Positions 9,887-17,495 of a stretch of 27,491 nucleotides of DNA are shown one piece after another (the stretch's first letter is position 1; each line of letters starts with the position of its first letter). This DNA is from Sphaeroforma sirkka (Eukaryota; Opisthokonta; Ichthyosporea; Ichthyophonida). The notes below the pieces were generated by a model. It made no database searches and was not told the DNA's origin. It saw only the letters and a program-made list of their open reading frames with translations. Location: contig LUCW03001685.1 in the NCBI GenBank assembly GCA_001586965.3, forward strand, positions 1 to 27,491, in the 5' to 3' direction. The position numbers and the translations under genes were made by a program.

Positions 9887-9892
9887 TTTATT
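9887..9892 (-). promoter_or_regulatory. AATAAA polyadenylation signal candidate in LTR1
   Basis: TTTATT on the plus strand reads AATAAA on the minus strand. It lies downstream of the TATA-like box in the same LTR, as expected for U3-R-U5 order. The same motif occurs in LTR0 and LTR2. Short motif, so only suggestive. Confidence 0.4.
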
Positions 9893-10107
9893 GAATAATT
9901 TTCACTAGAAGTACTAAGTGTTCATGACCACTTGCCTAATTTGTAAATAGACATAATAACGTAAGTCACGTTAATACATTAGCTGATATAAATAAAGTTC
10001 CATCTGAAGAAAAGTTAAAAAAAAAGAAAAAAAAGACTTATTGGATTTTGGAGATTGGCGGGAGGACCAAAATCTATAAGTAGTAGTTCGGAGATTATAA
10101 AATTTAG

Positions 10108-10116
10108 TTTATAATA
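10108..10116 (-). promoter_or_regulatory. TATA-box candidate in LTR1
   Basis: Reads ATTATAAAC on the minus strand, about 220 bp upstream of the AATAAA, in the part of the LTR that would be U3. The region is AT-rich, so chance matches are likely; the order relative to the polyadenylation signal supports it. Confidence 0.3.
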
Positions 10117-10329
10117 TCCTACATCTACTAATGTCTCAAATAGGTCCAAGTAGATGAGTCATACCAAATACTCAGGCTATTGGAGCCATCAAAGTGAATT
10201 TAGAACACTTTGGAAATATTGGAAAAAAAAAAAGAGCTTGTACTAAATTATTTAAAATACAAATAAAAACCAATGTATTATCTCAATTGATCTTGATATT
10301 TTAGACTGACCGGAGGCCGTATTTCTACA

Positions 10330-10340
10330 TAGCCCCCAGT
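10330..10340 (-). promoter_or_regulatory. Polypurine tract of M1 (second-strand primer)
   Basis: On the minus strand ACTGGGGGCTA lies immediately before the TGTA start of the 3' LTR. A G-rich tract at this place is the normal plus-strand primer of LTR elements. The same tract borders LTR2 at 17399-17409. Confidence 0.55.
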
Positions 10341-10461
10341 AGCTTTTAGAACTACTACGAACGTACGTTAAGATACGATCTAGTTGGTAAAGCGAAAACC
10401 AAAGTAAAAAAACGGTTTCGGTCATGACTTATCGAGTAAGTATGTGCCTATATGTACGAGT

Positions 10462-12008
10462 TCAAGACTCATGTTGTACTCTATGTCGTTTAGTATTTGG
10501 TCCAGTAACCATTTCCGATGTAGGCGCCTTACGTTTACTATTTGGTAAGGTAATAGCGAAAGGCTGTTCTTCATTAGCAAGTAAGTTTGAACAATTTTCT
10601 GCACTGTTGGTAAGCAGATCAGAAAGTTTAGTCACGTAGGAAGTAGGTGGCAAATAGGGAATTTCAGATCCGTCAGGGTTTGTAGTCACCTGAGGAAACC
10701 CTTTTCGTTTATCTCGTGTGTGTTCTTATGTAGACGCTTATTCCATTTCTTATTAAAGATACGAAGAAAGTCGCGAGATTCACGAAATGCATCGGAGGTT
10801 AGCCAAGCTACTGTCCCATCCATGAAACGGGTCTTGTAGTAAGTGTAACCGTCTTCGGATATTTTGTCAATTATATCTTTGACTTGTGACTCCATAACTG
10901 GTATATCAGAATCAAATGAGCGAGCGAATGAGAGTTCGGAGGTAGGGATACGGTGAGTGCCTAGATTGGTTGCGCTAGTACCATCAATGTTATTCACTTC
11001 GTAAGTATCACGCTTCTCATCATGGTAGGAAATAACAAAAGGTCCTATCGTCTTAGAAGAGAGTTCGGTAACGTTGGCGTTTCGATTTATAATGTTAACG
11101 TAATCGCCGACTTTGAACTGAACAATGTTCTTAGTGTTATTCCATCGGTCATACGCTTTAAGTAGGACGCGATTTTTGTGCTCGAGTAAACAGGGGTAAA
11201 CAACGTTTTGCATATGCTCGATCGATTTTTTTTGTAGCCACGGGGTAGCGTGTTTCTCGGGCGCAGTTTTATCAAACGTTGCTTGTAATTCACTATAGCG
11301 GCCAAAGAAACAGTGAAACGGGAGTGTTCCAGTTTGAGGATTCATGCAGTTATTCATTTGAGTCTGAACCCATTTCAAATGATAAGGCCACATATCCTCA
11401 ACGTCGTCTAGTGCGGTACGCAAGAGTTTCTTAAGTTCTCTATGACGTGTCTCATTTGCACCCTGCGTTTGAGGTTTGTAAGGAACACCACGCCTATGGG
11501 TCATGCCTGATACGAGTATAAGTGCCTCCATTACGTCGGTACAAAACTCACTACCGTTATCAGAACATAGTACTCGGGGAAACCGAAGTCATTGAAGACG
11601 TGATAGCATAATTCTGCCACTGTTTGTGGACGTTTGTTCGGTATTGCATAAAGCAAGTTATAGCCTGAAGCCACACATAAGAAATGACAGATATATACAT
11701 CGCCAGTATGCTTGGATCGCGGGAGTTTAACCAAATCGACTATGACTCGGCGCATCGGTTGGTCTTCTGTCACACTTTTTAGGGGTGCCCAACCGTATCG
11801 CTTGATCTGGTTCTTTTCACAATCAGTACAGCGTCGGTATACTTCTACGTATGGTTTCTTTCAGCGCCGGGTGATCAAGCCCTGCACGAATAGCCATTTT
11901 ATAAGTATGCTCATATGCTCGATGCGTTAAATTATGTATAATTTTAACTCTACTTTCGAGCTCCTCTAAGTCAGTCAGATTCTGCGTAACGCTGGCTGGA
12001 TGAACCAT
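10462..12008 (-). pseudogene. M1 integrase with GPY/F and chromodomain-like C-terminus, frameshifted
   Basis: Integrates the cDNA. From the right: piece 11823-12008 has the two His of the HHCC finger (HNLTH, YEH); after a frame change CTDC near 11830 completes it. Piece 11531-11773 has the first catalytic Asp (VIVDLVKL, about 11737). A frame change at the GGGG 11576-11579 leads to CSDNGSEF (second Asp) and GANETRH (Glu, about 11453). In the 281-residue piece 10686-11531, a GPY/F module (GPFVISY, residues 163-169) is followed at about 218-263 by a chromodomain-like segment (DGYTYYKTRFMDGTVAWL). A last piece, 10462-10689, ends with basic clusters KRK and TKRHR like a nuclear localisation signal. 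Copy M2 carries the same GGGG frameshift. Confidence 0.82.
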
Positions 12009-12819
12009 AGTCCAACCTCAGTATCAGGAGGGGTAGACTCCTGAGATACATAATTGACAACATTGGATTGTTGAAGTATCTTCTTCAGTTGTTTCGCAAC
12101 TCCTGGCTGTTTTTTAAGCAGCGCTTTAAGTAGTTGAGTGCGAGCTTCAGGTTCTCTTAGAGTTTTGAGTCTTTGATCCATGGCCTTAGCTAGTTCCATG
12201 TTTTTTTACGATCTAATGCCGTTTCAATCGGCATTACCTCGACTGCAATCTTGTTGGGTGCATGTGTTGTACGAGTCTTGAGCTTTTGTTCAAACTCTTT
12301 AGACTCCTCTAGTTTAGCTAAGAATTCGGTTGAGGGTTTCCACTTAGTGGTACCTGCAGGACCGATGCGACAAACAATGGTGTGTTTCCAAGGCGTCTTC
12401 TTAATAGAATAGGATCCCTGATACAAGAACGTGTCGGTTTCACGGTCGACATAAATAGGTTCGTCTTGAATCATATTAATTAAATCACGTATCCATGGGT
12501 TGGAGTTACGTAAGGGACAACACAGCGTAATGGTAGATTTAGTAATATTAACATAATTTAACAACTGTGCGATAAGTTGACAAGGTGGGTTAGCCCACGC
12601 ATTATGCTTTGATAAGTCAAGCTGAAATGCATCACCTTTAGGATGAGTCAATGACCTATATTCAGAAACCTGTTTGTTATGTTCTGCGGCGAACATATCA
12701 ACAGTAAATGGACCCCATCGTGATTGAGCGAGGTTAAACCATTTCTTATTTAGCATCCAATCGGTTGCTAGTATCTCCTTGACTGTTTTCTGGTAGTCGG
12801 GCACAAGTCGAGAGAGCAT
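11975..12819 (-). pseudogene. M1 Dam-like (DIRS-type) methyltransferase domain and tail
   Basis: Lies between RNase H and integrase. The 209-residue piece 12190-12819 opens with MLSRL (end of RNase H), then a WGPFTVDMFAAEHNKQ block (residues 35-50), GDAFQLDLS (62-70), AWANPPCQLI (74-83, NPPC at 12580-12591) and a hydrophobic strand ending in NPWIRDL. This order and spacing match both element P and the methyltransferase module of DIRS elements. The catalytic-type motif is NPPC, with Cys where Tyr, Phe or Trp is usual, so activity is doubtful. A tail KTPWKHTIV matches P. A frame change in the T7/A7 run 12201-12207 leads to a Lys/Gln/Leu-rich helix (11975-12199) before the integrase finger. Confidence 0.72.
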
Positions 12820-14672
12820 GTCAGGAAGATGGTTATGTATTCCTGGTATGTGTGTGATATATTAAAAGCGAACTTGGCAATAATGTCATGCCAGCGGCTC
12901 ACCAACTGTGAATCAGGGTTCATATCTTTTAAGTATGTTAAAGACTTTTGATCACAGGCGACAGTAAAGTAACTTCCATAAAGGTAGTCTTTAAACTGTC
13001 TTAGCGCAGTAACTATATAAAGGAGCTCTTGTTTAACGGTAGGGTAATTCCGTTGACTCTTATTGTAACTCTTGCCAAAGAATTGTATGTAGCGCGGTTT
13101 ACCATTTATCGTTTGGTAAAGCACTCCACCTACCGCTCGATCTGAAGCGTCGGTTGCTACTTGGAATGGGACACCATCCACAGGGTACTGCATGATGGGT
13201 GCGTCCATTACTTTACTTTTGACTAGTTTAAATGCATCATCACATTCTTTAGTCCAAAGCTTTCCCAAAGGTCCTTTGTGCAGCCGTAGGTGACTGAAAG
13301 GCTTTAAGTAATGAGAAAGATGCGGTACCGAATCCGAGAAGAAGTTAACAAACCCACACACAGAGTTCACATCTCTTCCAGTAATTGGTGTTGATAAATC
13401 CAACAGAAACTGTTTCTTGCCAGGATCAATTTCTACCCCTGCTGCAGATACTTTGTAGCCAAGTAAGTGTATAGTATCTTTAGCAAAAGAACACTTGTCT
13501 TCGTTAATCTTAAGTTTAGCATGATTAAGTCGCTTTAAGACTTCTTTAACGAGTTTAGCATGTTCATGTGCTGTCTTTGTAAAGATAACTATATCATCTA
13601 AATAGACTGATTCGTTATACGACAGGTCCGCAAATAGTTCCATCATAACTTGTTGGAAGAAAGAAGGTAACATGTGTAAGCCTTCAGGTGCACCTTTAAA
13701 CTGGTACTTCTTACCTTGCCAAGTAAAGGAAAAGTATTTCGTATGAGGCTCATATATTTGTAGTTGATGGAATGCAGCTTTTAAGTCTATCTTGGAAAAG
13801 ATAGTCGCACCCTCCATTTTGCGTAGTATCTCGCTTATCTTAGGTAAGGGAAAACTATGTTGCGGAATTAGTTTGTTGATTGGCGACAGGTCTAGTACTA
13901 CTCTTGTTTTACTAAACGTTCCATCAGATTTATATTGATCGACCGCTAAGAGAGCTAAGTTAACGGGGGTTGCAGCATAATTGATTTCAATTAGACCCTG
14001 TTTTAACCAATCTTCGATTTGGGTTTTGACAACGTCTTTGTGTCTCCAACTCACGTAGTTATGTGAAGGACACTTTAACTTAGAGAAGTCGACGTTTGTT
14101 AAGTCAAGTCTAACGTACCCATTAGAGAACTTAAACATACACCAGTCAGTTATTGCAATCTTCCTGTTTTGTATAATTAAGTCCATAATTATATCGGTGA
14201 AGTGCGGAATCATATCCTTTGCTTCACCTTCCGGAGGTTTAGGTATCTTTAACATATTATCATCTGACTGATCTTTATTCGGGTCTAGCCCATTAGGCAG
14301 ACCAGTGAGTGTTATACCTAAACTGAGAAGATCAGTCATACCTATAATTAAATCGTATTTCTGAGACATGTCAGTAACGATTAGGTGAGTCTTCACTTCT
14401 CTTCTATCTGACAGCATTATGTGTGCATAGTCAATGGCTTGTTCGCAAGTAGTAACTTTGCCATTTCCCAAGATTAAATCAGTTGTTTCGTTATGGACAG
14501 CCATATCTGTAGCGTAGGCTACTCGGCATGAGATAGCAGAGACTTCAGCCCCTGGATCAAATAGTGCCATAACTTTTTCTCCATTTACGAAAACTGTTTG
14601 AAAGATACGTTCTTCTCCTTTGGTATAGATTTTATTGAACATTTTCTCATAATCTTGCTCTAGTGCGCACAT
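12768..14672 (-). CDS. M1 protease, reverse transcriptase and RNase H (634 aa open frame)
   Basis: The longest open frame in the window. The protease has FDPGAEVSAIS at residues 38-48 (active-site Asp 39; Pro replaces the usual Thr or Ser) and a YDLIIGMTDLL closing block at 106-116. RT has KTQIEDWLKQGLI (216-228), VVLDLSPIN (258-266), motif A SKIDLKAAFH (293-302, Asp 297) and YLDD (357-360). RNase H has ATDASDRAVGG (Asp 508), QELLYI (Glu 549) and ACDQKSL (Asp 574; Gln replaces the usual His). All main catalytic acids are present. A single-base frame change near 12845 separates the last 25 residues from the Dam-like piece. Its first ATG lies in the same frame as the zinc-knuckle piece to the right, after one TGA, so it may be made by stop readthrough. 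Confidence 0.9.
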   Translation of the reverse strand: MCALEQDYEKMFNKIYTKGEERIFQTVFVNGEKVMALFDPGAEVSAISCRVAYATDMAVHNETTDLILGNGKVTTCEQAIDYAHIMLSDRREVKTHLIVTDMSQKYDLIIGMTDLLSLGITLTGLPNGLDPNKDQSDDNMLKIPKPPEGEAKDMIPHFTDIIMDLIIQNRKIAITDWCMFKFSNGYVRLDLTNVDFSKLKCPSHNYVSWRHKDVVKTQIEDWLKQGLIEINYAATPVNLALLAVDQYKSDGTFSKTRVVLDLSPINKLIPQHSFPLPKISEILRKMEGATIFSKIDLKAAFHQLQIYEPHTKYFSFTWQGKKYQFKGAPEGLHMLPSFFQQVMMELFADLSYNESVYLDDIVIFTKTAHEHAKLVKEVLKRLNHAKLKINEDKCSFAKDTIHLLGYKVSAAGVEIDPGKKQFLLDLSTPITGRDVNSVCGFVNFFSDSVPHLSHYLKPFSHLRLHKGPLGKLWTKECDDAFKLVKSKVMDAPIMQYPVDGVPFQVATDASDRAVGGVLYQTINGKPRYIQFFGKSYNKSQRNYPTVKQELLYIVTALRQFKDYLYGSYFTVACDQKSLTYLKDMNPDSQLVSRWHDIIAKFAFNISHTYQEYITIFLTCSLDLCPTTRKQSRRY

Positions 14673-14681
14673 ATGGTACTG

Positions 14682-14960
14682 TCAGTGCTTAACTTGGACG
14701 TCTGGTAAGTCCTTGCAATCCTCTTTGTGCCAACCGTTAGTACCCTTGCAAGTAGCACACTCTTTCATATAGTGTCCAAAATCTGGCTTGCCTGGTGCAC
14801 ACTTAACAGGGTCGTGTCTACCATTCCACTTGCCATTACGTTTTGTGAGGTTGTAACCACACTTCTTGCAAGGCGCTCTCACCTTCTTATCACCTTTTGG
14901 TTCGGTAGAAGTAGAGCCAGTACCCCTCCAGTAGTAGTGCGAGGTTTCTTAGTACTACGC
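14682..14960 (-). CDS. M1 nucleocapsid zinc-knuckle segment of Gag
   Basis: RNA-binding end of Gag. It carries two Cys/His clusters: CKKC with a distant His and Cys, and CATCKGTNGWHKEDC (C-x2-C-x6-H-x3-C). The x6 spacing parallels element P. It ends in a TGA at 14682-14684 that is followed, in the same frame and 9 bases later, by the ATG of the pol frame, so Gag and Pol here are divided by one stop and not by a frameshift. A frame change near 14920 links it to the capsid piece. The corresponding region of M2 survives around 21930-22200. Confidence 0.7.
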
Positions 14961-15023
14961 GCAGTATTAGTCTCTACTGCGTTTCGCTTAGTGGGCTGGG
15001 TGTAGCTCGTGGTACTAAGTACT

Positions 15024-15755
15024 CTAGTAGAGGAATTGGTATGCTTTGTGTACTATCTTCTCAAAGACAGACCAAGGCATAGATCGCAAATCACCATAGG
15101 CGATGATGTCATCATTGACTTTCTTAAAGAGGTTAGCTCCCAGAGTCTCCATCATCTGACAAATTAATAAATATTCGCCAGTATAGGTACGACCACCCAT
15201 CCGAGTATTCATATGTGTCATATGAGCTAGAGCACCTCGAATAGTGGTATCGTTCGCAAAGAACTTGCGAGACTCTAGAAGTTCACGGTCACGTGCATCT
15301 TCAAAAAAAGGTGTTAAGTATATTATCACGCAACTGGTGCCAGGGTAGGGCTTTCCAGTTGGGCTCATGACCTTCAAGATAGTTCGCCATTCACCTGGCT
15401 CACAGAAATGAATAAAGGCATTCATCATCTGCTTATCCTTAAGGCTGGCAGACTCCTTAAGTTGGTCGAAGGCCTTCAGTGTCTCCACTGTACTCTCATT
15501 AGTAGAGAAATCGACCTCAGCCTGCGCGTTACCTAGCTGCTTTATAAAGCTTGGTTCTAAGTGTTCACGAGGCTCATGCTCAGTGCTACGGGCTGCTAGT
15601 GCCAAGATGGTGTCTATTTCCTTTCTCTTGTTATCGATTAGATAGCGAATGTTATCCGCTTTCCTATCGTCAAGGTCAGAGTCATTCAATAGACGGTCCT
15701 CAAGGACTTGCATACCAGAGCGCAATAGCCTGAGACGAGTATGTCTGGTTCTCAC
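15024..15755 (-). CDS. M1 Gag capsid-like region (243 aa frame)
   Basis: Structural protein of the particle. It begins with charged helices (many Arg, Asp and Lys) and continues with a helical segment including FIHFCEPGEW, FFEDARDRELL and GEYLLICQMMETLG. I recognise no named domain; the assignment comes from its place directly before the zinc knuckles and after the N-terminal Gag part. The ATG at 15755 is internal: the same protein probably starts at 16722 and is broken by an indel near 15790. A diverged copy of its first third is found at 22860-23150. Confidence 0.65.
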   Translation of the reverse strand: MRTRHTRLRLLRSGMQVLEDRLLNDSDLDDRKADNIRYLIDNKRKEIDTILALAARSTEHEPREHLEPSFIKQLGNAQAEVDFSTNESTVETLKAFDQLKESASLKDKQMMNAFIHFCEPGEWRTILKVMSPTGKPYPGTSCVIIYLTPFFEDARDRELLESRKFFANDTTIRGALAHMTHMNTRMGGRTYTGEYLLICQMMETLGANLFKKVNDDIIAYGDLRSMPWSVFEKIVHKAYQFLY

Positions 15756-15787
15756 TTCCTCATCCTCAGGATTAGAGCGGGAACTCT

Positions 15788-16722
15788 CTAACGAGGTACT
15801 GGTGTAGCGATTGCCAAAAAATCGTGATTACCAGGGTTAGTTGGCAAATGAGGGTCGATATTACGAGGATGGTAAGCCTCATCGAGTTCCATACGATCAT
15901 ATCCTCTGACAGGGTTAGGTTTGTCAAGAGGATGGTCGATGGTAGCATCAGAGCTATAGAGATTAAATTTTGAAATATTATCTCTCTCACCAGTGGTAAT
16001 TGGCTTAGTGGTAAACATACTGGCTGGTAAACCAGTAGGTCTCGGGTTCGAAACCCGGCCCCAATTTTTTCTTCTTCTTCGGTATAATAAGAATATCAGC
16101 CAAGTGGGACACGATAGAGGGGTCCACAACTGCTGCTGCCGCTAGCTCCTTCAAGAGCGCTTCAGTGCGGTTCAATTGGCGTCGAGATTGAGAGGATCCA
16201 ACCACTCGTTGTCGAGTTATGGCGTCCTCAGCTTCGGCCCCAAGATTTGAGCTGAATGGAATGGCTTCTCCATCGATGGCAAAACCGAAATTTTCGGACA
16301 GGTCCAATACTTCTTTTTCACTCCGGATTTGTGCTGGAGTGTCCTTTAGATGTGGAGTTATAATGCCCCCGACATTCGTATCCACGAATTTTCCAGCCTT
16401 TCGACGTTTATCCCCAATATTTGACGGCACGTGGTCAGGGGGGGGGCAAGCTGGGGTCCTGAGCTTCACTCCTAGGTGATACACGGACGCTGGCGAGCCT
16501 TTCCGCGGTAGTAGATACCTCTTCTTCCAAGGCTTTAGGATCCGACGAGTCATCCTCAGAATAATCCACTGTACCAACCGCAGAATTTGCTTCCCCAACA
16601 GTATCCTCGGCAGGCTCAACTCCAGACAGGCTAGGTGTTTCCACAGGGACCTCAGGAACCTCGGCAGGCTTAGCAGGCTTAGAGCCAGCGGCTCCCTTGC
16701 CTTTAGAAGTACCCTTAGCCAT
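15788..16722 (-). pseudogene. M1 Gag N-terminal part, frameshifted, with a tRNA-like sequence inside
   Basis: Starts at an ATG at 16722 (MAKGTSKGKG), about 80 bp inside the 5' LTR, with a Lys/Pro/Glu-rich and acidic N-terminus. A G9 run at 16438-16446 shifts frame; the reading continues to about 16080 with a Leu/Ala helix, ending in a run of Lys. It then crosses an antisense tRNA-like sequence (giving GPGFEPETY), stops at 16005 in that frame, and continues in another frame (15788-15990, YSSDATIDHPLDKP) towards the capsid piece. The tRNA-like block may therefore be a later insertion that disrupted gag. Confidence 0.6.
15998..16066 (+). tRNA. tRNA-like sequence or tRNA pseudogene with A box, B box and T6 terminator
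   Basis: The A box TGGCTTAGTGG (16001-16011) and B box GGTTCGAAACC (16045-16055) fit the RNA polymerase III consensus, and TTTTTT follows at 16065-16070. A perfect T-arm (TCGGG, loop TTCGAAA, CCCGG), a variable loop AGGTC and an anticodon stem ACTGG/CCAGT are present. The anticodon loop CTGGTAAA has eight bases (GGT after the T would read Thr), one too many. AATTGG and CCAATT could close a 6-bp acceptor stem, but then the D arm does not fold and the A box overlaps the stem. So it is probably a pseudogene or a tRNA-derived insertion. It is antisense to M1 gag. Confidence 0.5.
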
Positions 16723-16803
16723 AGTATTTGCTGGATAGTAAATCGATGTCAGACAGTCTAGAAGCAGTACACTACTGTAACTACTATTTAACTGAAAAAT
16801 ATA

Positions 16804-17398
16804 TGTAAACTTCGATGAAATTACTAGGTTTCAAACTATATTAAACTAAAAAATACAATTTAGTCAGTTAGATTTAGCAGTGGTAGCTTGTGTAAGAATG
16901 ATCGGGACCGCCTCTTGTTAAGAGCCTAAATATCCTCGATCACACAGGGCGTACCTCTAGCTGTTCTTTATTGAATAATTTTCACTAGAAGTACTAAGTG
17001 TTCATGACCACTTGCCTAATTTGTAAATAGACATAATAACGTAAGTCACGTTAATACATTAGCTGATATAAATAAAGTTCCATCTGAAGAAAAGTTAAAA
17101 AAAAAAAAAAAGACTTATTGGATTTTGAGATTGGCGGGAGGACCAAAATCTATAAGTAGTAGTTCGGAGATTATAAAATTTAGTTTATAATATCCTACAT
17201 CTACTAATGTTTCAAATAGGTCCAAGTAGATGAGTCATACCAAATACTCAGGCTATTGGAGCCATCAAAGTGAATTTAGAACACTTTGGAAATATTGGAA
17301 AAGAGCTTGTACTAAATTATTTAAAATACAAATAAAACCAATGTATTATCTCAATTAATCTTGATATTTTAGACTGACCGGAGGCTGTATTTTCTACA
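16804..17398 (-). repeat. LTR2, shared by M1 and M2 (595 bp)
   Basis: Nearly identical to LTR1; TGTA starts at 16804 and TACA ends at 17398. It serves as the 5' LTR of M1 (left side is gag) and as the 3' LTR of M2 (right side is the polypurine tract and integrase). A leader of about 80 bp separates it from the gag ATG; no standard tRNA primer-binding site starting TGG is seen next to it. Confidence 0.88.
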
Positions 17399-17495
17399 TA
17401 GCCCCCAGTAGCATTTTAGAACTACGAACGTACGTTAAGATACGATCTAGTTGAGTAAAGTCACGAAACCAAAGTAAAACGGTTTCGGTCATGAC

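Larger units (their letters stand above)
9724..10329 (-). repeat. LTR1, 3' LTR of M1 (606 bp)
   Basis: Ends TGTA (9724) and TACA (10329) form the short terminal inverted repeat usual for LTRs. The right end is supported because the diverged LTR3 matches it up to TTTCTACATA and then changes sequence. A G-rich polypurine tract borders it on the minus strand. Contains a possible TATA box and an AATAAA in the correct order for minus-strand transcription. Confidence 0.88.
9724..17398 (-). mobile_element. Gypsy-type LTR retrotransposon M1 (two LTRs, about 7.7 kb)
   Basis: Minus-strand element bounded by LTR2 (16804-17398, its 5' LTR) and LTR1 (9724-10329, its 3' LTR). In coding order it carries Gag (two parts), zinc knuckles, protease-RT-RNase H, a Dam-like domain, and integrase with GPY/F and chromodomain-like modules. 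The LTRs match closely, differing mainly by short indels in A runs, which suggests a young insertion. LTR2 is also the 3' LTR of a second internal region to its right, so M1 is part of a tandem array. Frame breaks are few and several are in homopolymers. No target-site duplication could be identified, because both flanks are family-M sequence. Confidence 0.88.

Noticed and set aside
9960..10400. An RNA gene or SINE in the A-rich LTR section
   Set aside because: The sequence is shared by LTR1, LTR2 and LTR3 and lies inside the LTR boundaries, so it is explained as LTR.
12190..12819. That the M1 and P elements are DIRS elements
   Set aside because: They have a protease, an HHCC/DDE integrase and normal direct LTRs, and I found no tyrosine recombinase motif; only the methyltransferase-like module is DIRS-like.
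14727..15005. Plus-strand open frames opposite the M1 gag and pol (also 10424-10639, 16219-16479)
   Set aside because: They lie antisense to clear retroelement proteins, have no family signature and arise from the reading-frame bias of the real strand.
16720..16803. Standard tRNA primer-binding site next to LTR2
   Set aside because: The minus strand after the LTR starts TATATTTTTCAGTT, without TGG and without fit to the nearby tRNA-like sequence; priming mode remains unknown.
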